A stretch of 58,606 nucleotides of DNA from UMGS1696 sp964463375 (lineage in GTDB: Bacteria > Bacillota > Clostridia > Oscillospirales > CAG-272), in assembly GCA_964463375.1 (NCBI GenBank), contig CAYXBQ010000014.1:1-58606 (forward strand), in the 5' to 3' direction. Shown piece after piece: positions 41,730 through 50,459 of the stretch. Position 1 is the first letter of the stretch, and each line of letters begins with the position of its first letter. Made by a program: the position numbers and the translations under genes. The notes under the pieces were generated by a model. That model was not told the DNA's origin, made no database searches, and worked only from the letters and a program-made list of their open reading frames with translations.

Positions 41730-42437
41730 ATGTTTGTACGATCCATATATGAAGGCGTGAATATCTATACCCTGTTTGGCATCTTTTTTGTCGGGTGCGT
41801 GCTGGGAGTTCTGGTGGAAATGCTGTGGTGCCTGTTCCGGTACCATAAGCTGGAGAGCCGCAAGGGACTGGTGTGGGGACCCTTCAATTTGGTGTATGGC
41901 TTTGGTGCCGTACTTATGACGCTGGGTCTGCTGCCGTTTTTGGATCGCCCGCCGGTGGTGCTGTTCACCGTTGGTGCCGTGATCGGTGGGGCGTATGAGT
42001 ACATCTGCTCCGTGGTACAGGAAAAGGTGGTGGGCACGGTGTCCTGGGACTACAGCGAGCTGCCCCTGAACCTCCATGGCCGGATCAGCCTGTTGTATTG
42101 CTCCTTCTGGGGCGTGCTGGCACTGTGCTGGGGACAAACGCTGTATCCGGTGATCTTAGACCTGCTGTCCTATATCCCGGATACCCTCGCCGTTCCCCTG
42201 ACCCGGTTTGGCGTGGTGTTCTTCACGTTGGATACCATCCAGTCTACACTGGTCATCTGCCGGATGAATAGCCGTATGCAGGGGATCCCGGCTACCAATC
42301 GCCTGTGGAAATGGTACGACAAGCATTACCCTGACAAACGGGTACGCCGGATCTACCCCAATATGCAGTTCGGCCACACGCTGGCAACTCCGGATATGGA
42401 GGAACTGCGGGAAAAGTGGAGACATCGTTTTTCGTGA
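41730..42437 (+). CDS. CmpB-like putative ABC-transporter membrane protein
   Basis: The 235-residue protein has about six membrane helices and the ABC_trans_CmpB family pattern: EMLWCLFRYHKLESRKGLVW, then GPFNLVYGFGAVLMTLGLLP near 55-72. The molecular role of this Firmicutes family is not established. ATG 41730 was chosen because AAAGGAG lies 11 bases upstream; an in-frame ATG at 41691 overlaps the previous stop (ATGA) and would add 13 residues. No ABC ATPase is nearby. Followed after 45 bp by ftsH without a terminator. Confidence 0.65.
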   Translation: MFVRSIYEGVNIYTLFGIFFVGCVLGVLVEMLWCLFRYHKLESRKGLVWGPFNLVYGFGAVLMTLGLLPFLDRPPVVLFTVGAVIGGAYEYICSVVQEKVVGTVSWDYSELPLNLHGRISLLYCSFWGVLALCWGQTLYPVILDLLSYIPDTLAVPLTRFGVVFFTLDTIQSTLVICRMNSRMQGIPATNRLWKWYDKHYPDKRVRRIYPNMQFGHTLATPDMEELREKWRHRFS

Positions 42438-42482
42438 TAGTAATCACGTAGTATAGCATAGGATTTAGAAAGGAAAACAAGC

Positions 42483-44312
42483 ATGAATGAAGTCAAAAAA
42501 CCAAACAAACCCATACTGTTTTACTACCTGATCGTGCTGGTGGTGGTGATCCTGATCAACTCCATCGTCATGCCGTCGGTTTTGGAGCGGCAGGTCATCC
42601 AGGTGGACTACGGTACCTTTATGCAAATGACGGAGGAAGGGAACATTGGGCTGGTGGAGATCAGCGAAGCGGAAAACCAGATCACCTTCACCGATAAAGC
42701 CGAAGAAAAGATCTACAAGACCGCTATCGTAGAAGACCCCGACCGCACCGAACGGCTGTATCGGGCAGGCGCGACCTTCTCCGGAGAGATCCTGGAGCAG
42801 CCCAATGCCATTCTGAGCTTTTTGGTATCCTGGGTACTGCCCATCGTGTTGTTCTATTTTATCGGACAATTTCTCACCAGAAAGATGATGGACAAAGCGG
42901 GCGGCGGCTCCGGCTCCATGATGTTCAACATGGGCAAATCCAATGCCAGAGTGTACGTGAAGTCCTCCGGCGGGATCAAGTTCTCCGATGTGGCAGGGGA
43001 AGACGAGGCTAAGGAAAACCTGACCGAGATCGTGGATTACCTGCATGACCCCAAGAAATACAGCGAGATCGGTGCGTCCATGCCCAAGGGGATCTTGCTG
43101 GTTGGCCCTCCCGGCACCGGTAAGACCATGCTTGCCAAAGCCGTAGCCGGGGAAGCGAATGTGCCCTTCTTCTCCATGAGCGGTTCCGAGTTCGTGGAAA
43201 TGTTCGTGGGCATGGGGGCCTCCAAGGTGCGGGATCTGTTCAAGCAGGCCAAGGAAAAAGCACCCTGTATCGTGTTCATCGACGAGATCGATGCCATCGG
43301 CGGTAAGCGTTCCTCCGGCGGCATCTCCGGTGGTCATGACGAGCGGGAGCAGACCCTGAACCAGCTGCTGACCGAAATGGACGGCTTCGAGGGCAACACC
43401 GGCGTGATCATCTTAGCGGCCACCAACCGTCCGGAAACCTTAGATCCGGCATTGACCAGACCCGGTCGATTCGACAGACGGGTGCCGGTGGAGCTGCCGG
43501 ATCTACAGGGCAGAGAAGAGATCCTGCGGGTACACGTCAAAAAGATCAAGACCGAACCCGGCATCGACTTTACCCGCATTGCCCGTATGGCCTCCGGTGC
43601 CTCCGGTGCAGAGCTTGCCAATATCGTCAATGAAGCGGCACTTCGGGCTGTCCGCAGCGGCCGAAATATGGCATCGCAGGCAGACTTAGAGGAAAGCATT
43701 GAGGTGGTCATCGCCGGATACCAGAAGAAAAACGCCATCCTCACCGACCGGGAGAAAATGGTGGTGGCCTATCACGAGATCGGGCACGCACTGGTGGCAG
43801 CCAAGCAGACAAATTCCGCACCGGTGCAGAAGATCACCATCGTTCCCCGTACCTCCGGCGCACTGGGCTACACCATGCAGGTGGAGGAAGGCAACCATTA
43901 TCTCATGACCAAGGAAGAGATCGAGAACAAGATCTGCACCTACACAGGCGGCAGAGCAGCCGAAGAGATCGCCGTGGGCAGCATCACCACCGGTGCCTCC
44001 AACGACATTGAGCAGGCTACCAAGCTGGCCCGTGCCATGATCACCCGATACGGCATGAGCGACGACTTCGATATGGTGGCCATGGAGACCGTGACCAACC
44101 AATACCTGGGCGGCGACAGCTCTCTGTCCTGCTCCCTGGAGACCCAGACCGAGATCGACCGGCAGGTGGTGGCACTGGTGAAAAAGCAGCACGAAAAAGC
44201 CGCACAGATCCTGCTCGAGAACCGGCCGGCGCTGGATCGACTGGCACAATATCTGTACGAGCATGAGACCATCACCGGCGAAGAATTCATGCACATCCTA
44301 CAAGAGGCGTAA
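42483..44312 (+). CDS. ftsH: ATP-dependent zinc metalloprotease FtsH
   Basis: The 609-residue membrane protease has two N-terminal helices (about 10-30 and 105-125) flanking an extracytoplasmic FtsH_ext domain. The AAA+ module has Walker A GPPGTGKT near 205, Walker B IVFIDEIDA near 263 and the SRH region ATNRPETLDPALTRPGRFDR. The M41 peptidase zinc motif HEIGH lies near 430. It degrades misfolded membrane proteins and regulatory proteins. Length is typical, without the long C-terminal tail of some homologues. AAAGGAAAAC precedes ATG 42483. Placed between membrane-protein genes and fatty-acid kinase genes in a presumed operon under the tandem-repeat promoter. Confidence 0.96.
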   Translation: MNEVKKPNKPILFYYLIVLVVVILINSIVMPSVLERQVIQVDYGTFMQMTEEGNIGLVEISEAENQITFTDKAEEKIYKTAIVEDPDRTERLYRAGATFSGEILEQPNAILSFLVSWVLPIVLFYFIGQFLTRKMMDKAGGGSGSMMFNMGKSNARVYVKSSGGIKFSDVAGEDEAKENLTEIVDYLHDPKKYSEIGASMPKGILLVGPPGTGKTMLAKAVAGEANVPFFSMSGSEFVEMFVGMGASKVRDLFKQAKEKAPCIVFIDEIDAIGGKRSSGGISGGHDEREQTLNQLLTEMDGFEGNTGVIILAATNRPETLDPALTRPGRFDRRVPVELPDLQGREEILRVHVKKIKTEPGIDFTRIARMASGASGAELANIVNEAALRAVRSGRNMASQADLEESIEVVIAGYQKKNAILTDREKMVVAYHEIGHALVAAKQTNSAPVQKITIVPRTSGALGYTMQVEEGNHYLMTKEEIENKICTYTGGRAAEEIAVGSITTGASNDIEQATKLARAMITRYGMSDDFDMVAMETVTNQYLGGDSSLSCSLETQTEIDRQVVALVKKQHEKAAQILLENRPALDRLAQYLYEHETITGEEFMHILQEA

Positions 44313-44338
44313 AACACATTCGTGAAGGAGGATCCGCT

Positions 44339-45232
44339 ATGCGAAACGTAAAGATCATCACCGATTCCTGCGCCGACCTGGGTGGGGATCTGCTGGAAAA
44401 ATATGGGATCGACTATTGCCAAATGTCCGTGATCGAGGACGGAAAGGTGTCCCCCGCCCGCCTGACCTGGACAAGAGAAGAGGCGCACAAGCTCTATGAC
44501 ACCATCCGTGGCGGCAAGCGCATCACCACGGCACAGACATCCGCAGAGGAATTCACCCATGTTTTCACCCGGTATCTGGAAGCCGGGTACGATATCGTGT
44601 ACATCGGCTGTTCCAGTAAGCAGTCCGGCTCGGTGCATACGGGGCAGGTGGTGGCCGATAAGCTGCTGCCGGGCTATCCGGATGCTAGGCTCTACTGCAT
44701 CGATTCCCTGAACGCCAGTTTAGGCGAGGGGATGCTGGCGGTGGAAGCTGCGAAGCTGGCCATGGCGGGCAAGGATGCCGAGGCGATCCGCGAGCACATC
44801 CTGTCGGTGCGGAAAAATGTCCAGCAGTTTGCCACGGTACACACCTTAGAGCACCTGCGCAGATCCGGCAGAGTGTCGGCATCCTCCGCCTTCTTTGGCA
44901 ACCTGGTGGGTGTCAAGCCCATCCTCATTGCCGACGTGAACGGAACACAAACGCCCATCAAAAAGGTCAGAGGCCGACAGAACTCCTTCCGGGAGATCGT
45001 CGCACAGCTGAAAGCCCAGATCCTGTCGCCGGAGGACCAGGTGGTCTACGTAGGTCACGCCGACTGTGACAAAGCAGAGGTGGATGCGCTGGTGGCACTG
45101 GTACGGCAGGAGATCCCCTGTTCGGATGTGTATGTGGGCATGATCGGCCCCATCATCGGTGCATCCGTTGGACCGGATACCGTTGGTGTGTGGGGCTTTG
45201 GCAAACCGGTGACCTATAGGGTGGAGGTATAA
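44339..45232 (+). CDS. DegV family fatty-acid-binding protein (FakB-like)
   Basis: The 297-residue protein has the DegV fold: N-terminal IITDSCADLGGDLLEKYGI, the lipid-head-group loop TTAQTSAEEF near 60, the SSKQSGSVHTGQVVA segment near 97, and a C-terminal GPIIGASVGPDTVG. DegV/FakB proteins hold a fatty acid while FakA phosphorylates it. The gene directly precedes fakA (3-bp gap), which fits a FakB role. GAAGGAGGA lies before ATG 44339. Confidence 0.9.
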   Translation: MRNVKIITDSCADLGGDLLEKYGIDYCQMSVIEDGKVSPARLTWTREEAHKLYDTIRGGKRITTAQTSAEEFTHVFTRYLEAGYDIVYIGCSSKQSGSVHTGQVVADKLLPGYPDARLYCIDSLNASLGEGMLAVEAAKLAMAGKDAEAIREHILSVRKNVQQFATVHTLEHLRRSGRVSASSAFFGNLVGVKPILIADVNGTQTPIKKVRGRQNSFREIVAQLKAQILSPEDQVVYVGHADCDKAEVDALVALVRQEIPCSDVYVGMIGPIIGASVGPDTVGVWGFGKPVTYRVEV

Positions 45233-45235
45233 GGC

Positions 45236-46867
45236 ATGACAGCAACGCAAACCAGGATCGATGGCCCCCGCTTTGCCCAGATGCTCCGGGGCGGACTGGT
45301 CAATCTGGAACGGCATAAGCAGGAGATCAACGAGCTGAACGTCTTCCCGATCCCGGACGGTGACACGGGAGAGAATATGTACCTGACCTTTTCCGGCGGT
45401 ATGCAGTCCTGCGGCGAACAGGATGGCACCCTGTCGGAGGTGGCGGGACGGATAGCAGAGGGGATGCTGCTCAGTGCCAGAGGAAACTCCGGTGTGATCC
45501 TATCCCAGATCGCCGCCGGTATCGCCGATGGATTTCGGGAGGCCGAAGCCTTGGAGACCCGCACGTTCCTGCACGCCCTGCACCGGGGGATCGACCAGGC
45601 CTACAGTGCCGTTATGGAACCCACGGAGGGCACCATGCTGACGGTGTATCGTTGTGCGGTGGAGGCGGTGGAGACCATGGAGCGGGAGAGCCCGGATGCG
45701 GTACTGCACACCATGCTGGCAGCTGCACGAGATACTTTGGCCCGTACACCGGAGATGCTGCCGGTGCTGCAAAAGGCCGGTGTGGTGGATTCCGGTGGAG
45801 CGGGACTGGTGTACATCTTAGAAGGTATGGTCGCTACCGATGTGGCAGACGAGACCCTTTTGTCCCACCCATCCCCCGCACAGACCACGTCGGATCTGGA
45901 TCGGTTCAACGAGGACAGTGAGCTGACCTACGGCTACTGCACAGAGCTGCTCCTGCGGCTGCAAAACCGAAAGACGGATATCCCAAGCTTCGATACCGCC
46001 TGTCTGACCGAGCCACTGCAAAGGATCGGCGACAGCATGGTGATCTGGCAAAAAGGCAGCCTGCTCAAGCTGCACATCCACACAAAGACCCCCGATCAGG
46101 TGTTGGCACTGTGTCAGCGATACGGGGAATTTTTGCAGGTCAAGATCGAGAATATGTCCTTGCAGCATAGCAGTACCATGGTGCAAAAGCCTGCGGAAAA
46201 GCCAAAGGAACACACGGCATTCGGTGTTGTGGCGGTGGCAAGCGGGGAAGGGATCCGGCAGCTGTTCCGGGAGAGGGGGGCAGATGTGCTGGTGAACGGC
46301 GGGCAAAGCTGCAATCCATCCACGGAGGATTTCATAGAAGCCTTTGACCGGGTGAATGCGGACACCATCTTCGTTTTGCCCAACAACGGCAATATCCTGC
46401 TGACCGCCAAGCAAGCGGCATCGCTGTATCCCACGGCAGATGTGCGGGTGATCGACAGCCGGACGCTGGGCGAAGGCTTTGCGGCACTGTCCATGCTGTC
46501 CTACGACTCCGGCGATGCAGACACCATTGCACAGGAGCTGACCGAGGGCATGGAGGGTGTGGTGACGGCGGCGGTGTCCCGAAGCGTGCGGGAAACGGCG
46601 GGGATACATACCGGCGAGTACATCGGCTTTGTGGGCAAAGAGATCCTATCGGCAGACCCAGACCGGCGCACGGCCACCTGTGGCACCATCGACAAGCTGA
46701 CCGAGGCGGGAGAGGGCGTGTGGCTCCTGCTCTACGGAAACGGAACAGCGGCAGAAGAAGCGGCACAGGTGGAGGCATACATCCACGAGAAGTATCCCAT
46801 GCAGGAGGTCTACTGTATGGCTGGCGGGCAGGAGATCTACGACTATATCTTGATCAAGCTGGTGTGA
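45236..46867 (+). CDS. fakA: Fatty acid kinase catalytic subunit (DAK2 / FakA)
   Basis: The 543-residue protein has an N-terminal DhaL/DAK2 kinase domain (about 10-200: NELNVFPIPDGDTGENMY with the Mg-binding Asp residues, and SARGNSGVILSQI), a middle domain (about 210-300) and a C-terminal DegV-like domain (about 315-540). FakA uses ATP to turn a FakB-bound fatty acid into acyl-phosphate. Three bases separate it from the DegV/FakB gene and three from plsY, so the three are almost certainly one transcript. An SD (GTGGAGG) lies within the end of the preceding gene. Confidence 0.92.
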   Translation: MTATQTRIDGPRFAQMLRGGLVNLERHKQEINELNVFPIPDGDTGENMYLTFSGGMQSCGEQDGTLSEVAGRIAEGMLLSARGNSGVILSQIAAGIADGFREAEALETRTFLHALHRGIDQAYSAVMEPTEGTMLTVYRCAVEAVETMERESPDAVLHTMLAAARDTLARTPEMLPVLQKAGVVDSGGAGLVYILEGMVATDVADETLLSHPSPAQTTSDLDRFNEDSELTYGYCTELLLRLQNRKTDIPSFDTACLTEPLQRIGDSMVIWQKGSLLKLHIHTKTPDQVLALCQRYGEFLQVKIENMSLQHSSTMVQKPAEKPKEHTAFGVVAVASGEGIRQLFRERGADVLVNGGQSCNPSTEDFIEAFDRVNADTIFVLPNNGNILLTAKQAASLYPTADVRVIDSRTLGEGFAALSMLSYDSGDADTIAQELTEGMEGVVTAAVSRSVRETAGIHTGEYIGFVGKEILSADPDRRTATCGTIDKLTEAGEGVWLLLYGNGTAAEEAAQVEAYIHEKYPMQEVYCMAGGQEIYDYILIKLV

Positions 46868-46870
46868 CCT

Positions 46871-47485
46871 ATGAGTATGCTCCTTTCTTTGGCGGCAGCG
46901 ATATGCGGATACCTGGCCGGTAGCTGGAACCCCGCCATCACCTTTTCAAAAGCCATCTACCACCAGGACATTCGCACCTGCGGCAGTGGCAATGCAGGCT
47001 TCACCAACTTCAAGCGCACCTTCGGGAACCGGTATGCCTGGTGGGTGCTGGCACTGGATCTGACCAAAGGCGCATTGGTGACTTGCCTATTTGCCTACCT
47101 GTTCCAAAATGCCGGGAACCTGTGGAGCCGTGGGGCTGCGTATACGGGGCTGTTCGTGCTGCTGGGACACGCATTTCCGGTGTGGTACGGCTTTCGTGGC
47201 GGCAAGGGCTTTCTGGTGACCCTGTCCCTGCTATGGGTGATGGATTGGCAGGTGGGACTACTCTCTACGCTTGTCATGATCCTATTGCTGCTCACCACAA
47301 AATATATGTCCCTGTCCACGGTAGTGGCACTGCTCATCAGTCCGTTTCTGCTGTGGCTCACCGGCACGGATGGCGTTTCCGTGGGGATCGTGGCGGTCAT
47401 GGTGGCTTTTGTGGCACTGCGGCATACAGAGAACTTCAAACGGCTGCGGCAGGGCACAGAATCCAAATTCACGCTGCGCAAATAA
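46871..47485 (+). CDS. plsY: Glycerol-3-phosphate acyltransferase PlsY
   Basis: The 204-residue membrane protein has about five helices and the PlsY motifs GYLAGSWNPAI near the N-terminus, GSGNAGFTNFKRTFG near 40 (family GSGNxGaTN), and GHAFPVWYGFRGGKG near 97. It transfers an acyl group from acyl-phosphate to glycerol 3-phosphate, making lysophosphatidic acid. Its substrate is exactly the product of FakA, encoded 3 bp upstream, so the fakB-fakA-plsY string forms a direct route from exogenous fatty acids to phospholipid. It is somewhat diverged from typical PlsY in the first motif. Confidence 0.9.
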   Translation: MSMLLSLAAAICGYLAGSWNPAITFSKAIYHQDIRTCGSGNAGFTNFKRTFGNRYAWWVLALDLTKGALVTCLFAYLFQNAGNLWSRGAAYTGLFVLLGHAFPVWYGFRGGKGFLVTLSLLWVMDWQVGLLSTLVMILLLLTTKYMSLSTVVALLISPFLLWLTGTDGVSVGIVAVMVAFVALRHTENFKRLRQGTESKFTLRK

Positions 47486-47499
47486 ATATCCATGCATAG

Positions 47500-47530
47500 A
47501 AAAAACAGGTGTACGCAATCACCTGTTTTT
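47500..47530. terminator. Bidirectional terminator
   Basis: AAAAACAGGTG/CACCTGTTTTT serves the convergent plsY operon and the SGNH hydrolase gene. Confidence 0.92.
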
Positions 47531-47555
47531 CTGTTCGCCAGCATTGACTTATGCC

Positions 47556-48140
47556 TTACAGCGGCATAGCAGCAAGGATCGCCTCTGCAATAGCAGCCAT
47601 ACCCTTGTCCGAGGGATGCCCAGCCACACCGGCGTGCTCGAACAGACCAATGGCTTGATAGTCCGTAGAATGCAGATGCGCCAGGCTCACATAGGTCACC
47701 CCCGCTATCTCTCCGGCAGCCCGGATGTAGGCCTCTTTTTGGTCGTCCTGCCAGAAGGCACCAACGGCATAGATCTGTACCTTTCCCGGCGCACTACCTT
47801 CCTGAAGATACCGGATCAGCTGGGGATAGGCATTCCCAAAGGCATCGATCTTGTCTGCCGGTGTGTTTTCGCAGATCCGCAGGATGATCACGTCCGGCTG
47901 CCAGTCCCGAAAATCCTGGAAGAAGGACAGGTCAAAGTTCTCCGGATCCCGCTCGAATGTGGCGATGTTGGCGACCTTATATGCTACCGGTTCCCCGGTC
48001 TTTTCCTCGATGCGCCGGTTCAGCACGTGGACGTAGTCCTTTTCCAAAGCGGAGGCCGCCATGCCCCATTCCCAGTGCCAGCCAATGTCGTGGGCGATAC
48101 CGTGCAGGGTGATGCTGTTGCCTAAGTATACGATTTTCAT
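47556..48140 (-). CDS. SGNH/GDSL family hydrolase
   Basis: The 194-residue cytoplasmic protein has block I KIVYLGNSITLHG (GNS form with the nucleophilic Ser), block II/III around VIILRICENT, and block V AGHPSDKGMAAIAEAI with the catalytic His. SGNH hydrolases remove acetyl or other acyl groups from sugars or lipids. No signal peptide is visible, so the substrate is probably an imported sugar. It diverges from the GH5-like gene, with which it may act on acetylated oligosaccharides. The start ATG 48140 has GGAAGGAG 12 bases upstream. Confidence 0.85.
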   Translation of the reverse strand: MKIVYLGNSITLHGIAHDIGWHWEWGMAASALEKDYVHVLNRRIEEKTGEPVAYKVANIATFERDPENFDLSFFQDFRDWQPDVIILRICENTPADKIDAFGNAYPQLIRYLQEGSAPGKVQIYAVGAFWQDDQKEAYIRAAGEIAGVTYVSLAHLHSTDYQAIGLFEHAGVAGHPSDKGMAAIAEAILAAMPL

Positions 48141-48179
48141 ACAGTTGAAAGCTCCTTCCGTTGCCAATACGCTGCCACC

Positions 48180-48208
48180 AGTATACCACATTTTTTCCCC
48201 TGCGTCAA
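48180..48208 (-). promoter_or_regulatory. SigA promoter of the SGNH hydrolase gene
   Basis: Minus-strand TTGACG, 17-bp spacer ending TGTGG, TATACT. Confidence 0.88.
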
Positions 48209-48248
48209 TGGAGCGGGCGCAATTGCACATCGTTTTTCACAAAGTATC

Positions 48249-48277
48249 TTGCAAAATCGGGGTGGATATGATACAAT
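48249..48277 (+). promoter_or_regulatory. SigA promoter of the GH5-like gene
   Basis: TTGCAA, 17-bp spacer, TACAAT; divergent from the SGNH promoter, 40 bp apart. Confidence 0.82.
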
Positions 48278-48326
48278 ACAGGCAAACGACACAGTATGGA
48301 TGTGTCAGAAGTAGGAGGATATACAT

Positions 48327-50261
48327 ATGCAAATTTTTGAATCGGGCAAATTCTTCACCGGTTGCAACTATTGGGCATCCCACGCCGGGACCAATATGTG
48401 GTCGGATTGGCGTGCCGATGTGGTGGAAGCGGATTTTGCCAGACTGGCGGCGGCTAAAATACACGTGCTGCGGGTCTTCCCCCTGTGGAGCGATTTTCAG
48501 CCCCTGCGGATGCACAAGGGCGGCGGCAACTCCGAAAGAGAGCTACGGCTCCGAGAGGATCCATTGCCCCACACCGAAGCGGGACAGGCCGGCGTGGACG
48601 AAGTGATGGCAGAGCGGTTTGGCGTGTTCTGTGACCTGGCGGAAAAGTACGGGATCCGGCTGATCGTGGGGCTGGTCACCGGCTGGATGAGCGGAAGGAT
48701 GCATATGCCGGAGGCCTTCTCCGGAAAGAATCTGCTGGCAGATCCGCTGGTCATTCGCTGGCAGGTGCGCTTTGTCCGGTATATGGTGAAGACCTTTCGG
48801 GATAAGCCCGCCATTGCCGCATGGGATCTGGGCAACGAATGCAACTGCATGGGTGGCGTGGATAAAAACGGTGCTTACCTGTGGGCCACTGTGATCACCG
48901 ACACCATCAAGTTAGAAGACCCCGATCGGCCGGTGGTATCCGGTATGCATGGGCTGAATCCCAACGGCAGCTGGACGGCCCAGGACCAGGGCGAAATTCT
49001 GGACATCCTCTGCACCCACCCCTATCCCCTGTTCACCCCCCACTGCGACACCGATCCTCTGAACCAGATGAAGTCCATCCTGCACTCCACCGCAGAATCG
49101 GTGCTGTACGCTTCGCTGGGTGGCAAGCCCTGCTTTGTGGAGGAGATCGGTACGCTGGGTCCCATGATCGCCGACGAGGACATTGCCGCCGACTACATCC
49201 ACACGGCACTGTATTCCGCCTGGGCCCATGACCTCCGTGGGTTCGTGTGGTGGTGCGCCAACGAGCAGTCCGAGCTGACCCACACGCCCTACGACTGGGA
49301 CTCCGTGGAACGAGAACTGGGTCTGTTCCGGCTGGATGGTTCCCCGAAGCCTGTGGGCGACGCCATGACCGGTTTCATGACCATGCTGGAAGAACTGTCT
49401 GCCAATGGGCTGGATGCGTTGCCGCCCATGCTGACCGATGGCGTATGCGTGCTGACCTCTGGACAGGATCATTGGGCTACCGCCTATGGGACCTTCCTTC
49501 TGGCAAAGCAGGCCGGTGTGGACATCACCTTTGCCTGGTGCCACGATGCGATCCCGACCGCCCCTGTGTACTTCCTGCCGTCCCTCACCACCAACGCTGC
49601 CATCGAGGGCCATGAGCTGGCAGAGCTGCTGCGCCGGGTACACGACGACGGTGCGACTCTGTATGTGTCCATCAACGATGCGCTCATGTCTCCCTTTGCC
49701 CAGTTCACCGGTGTCAAGGTCAAGACCAGATGCCGCCGGACCCAGAGCGATTCGGTACGCCTGGCCGATGGCACGGACTTTAGCATGTGGTCTCCCGTGC
49801 GGATGCAGATGGAGGCGACCACGGCAGAGGTGCTGGCGACCGACCAGGAAGGCCGCCCCGTGTTCACCAAGAATGCATACGGCAAGGGCACGGTGTACTT
49901 CTGCGCCTATCCGCTGGAGCTGAAGGCCAGCTGCGATGCCTGCGTGATCAGCGGCCCCACTGCCATCCCGTACTACAAGTTCTACAAGGCTATGGCACTC
50001 CAAAATCCCGCCAAGCAGTTCACCATGGTGGGCGACGACACCCCCTTTGTGGGCATGACCGAGCATCCGACCAATGCCAACGATGGCGTGGTGCTGGTGC
50101 TGATCAACTACACGCCGGAGGTGCGCACCGTGACCATTCCGGCAGCCGGCTGGGACCATGTGACCCTGTACACCGATGGGTCTGTGACCGCCGGGGACGG
50201 AGACGACGTAGTGGTGACGATCCGTGGCAACGACGGTATCGTGCTGAAGATGCAAAAGTAA
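48327..50261 (+). CDS. GH5-like glycoside hydrolase (mannanase/mannosidase type)
   Basis: The 644-residue protein has an N-terminal TIM barrel (about 1-350) of the GH5/clan A type: TGCNYWASHAGTNMW at the first strand, IHVLRVFPLWSDFQPL, the acid/base Glu in AAWDLGNECN near 172 and the nucleophile Glu in CFVEEIG near 273. A second Rossmann-like region (about 355-540), resembling the glutamine-amidotransferase-like domain of beta-galactosidases, and a C-terminal beta domain follow. No signal peptide is present, so it should act on imported oligosaccharides, probably beta-mannosides or similar. AGGAGG lies before ATG 48327. Cleanly terminated. Specificity is inferred only from clan and layout. 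Confidence 0.78.
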   Translation: MQIFESGKFFTGCNYWASHAGTNMWSDWRADVVEADFARLAAAKIHVLRVFPLWSDFQPLRMHKGGGNSERELRLREDPLPHTEAGQAGVDEVMAERFGVFCDLAEKYGIRLIVGLVTGWMSGRMHMPEAFSGKNLLADPLVIRWQVRFVRYMVKTFRDKPAIAAWDLGNECNCMGGVDKNGAYLWATVITDTIKLEDPDRPVVSGMHGLNPNGSWTAQDQGEILDILCTHPYPLFTPHCDTDPLNQMKSILHSTAESVLYASLGGKPCFVEEIGTLGPMIADEDIAADYIHTALYSAWAHDLRGFVWWCANEQSELTHTPYDWDSVERELGLFRLDGSPKPVGDAMTGFMTMLEELSANGLDALPPMLTDGVCVLTSGQDHWATAYGTFLLAKQAGVDITFAWCHDAIPTAPVYFLPSLTTNAAIEGHELAELLRRVHDDGATLYVSINDALMSPFAQFTGVKVKTRCRRTQSDSVRLADGTDFSMWSPVRMQMEATTAEVLATDQEGRPVFTKNAYGKGTVYFCAYPLELKASCDACVISGPTAIPYYKFYKAMALQNPAKQFTMVGDDTPFVGMTEHPTNANDGVVLVLINYTPEVRTVTIPAAGWDHVTLYTDGSVTAGDGDDVVVTIRGNDGIVLKMQK

Positions 50262-50264
50262 ATC

Positions 50265-50316
50265 GAGATTTGCCCGGAAGACCGGAGGACTGGTCTTTTC
50301 GGGCGAATTTCTTTTT
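50265..50316 (+). terminator. Terminator of the GH5-like gene
   Basis: Long stem GAGATTTGCCCG..AGACC / GGTCT..CGGGCGAATTTC followed by TTTTTT. Confidence 0.88.
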
Positions 50317-50397
50317 TGTGACGTTTTGCAGGTTTGTACGAAGAAAAAGTTTATGTCTAAATCCGCAAAATTTCGTCATATTTTTTATAGGTTGCTC

Positions 50398-50426
50398 TTG
50401 ACAAATGGCCGCTGTTGCTTTATCAT
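50398..50426 (+). promoter_or_regulatory. SigA promoter of feoAB
   Basis: TTGACA, 17-bp spacer, TATCAT. I see no clear Fur or DtxR box around it. Confidence 0.82.
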
Positions 50427-50459
50427 GTTAGTAGATGAATTTGTCCCTATGGAGGAACT

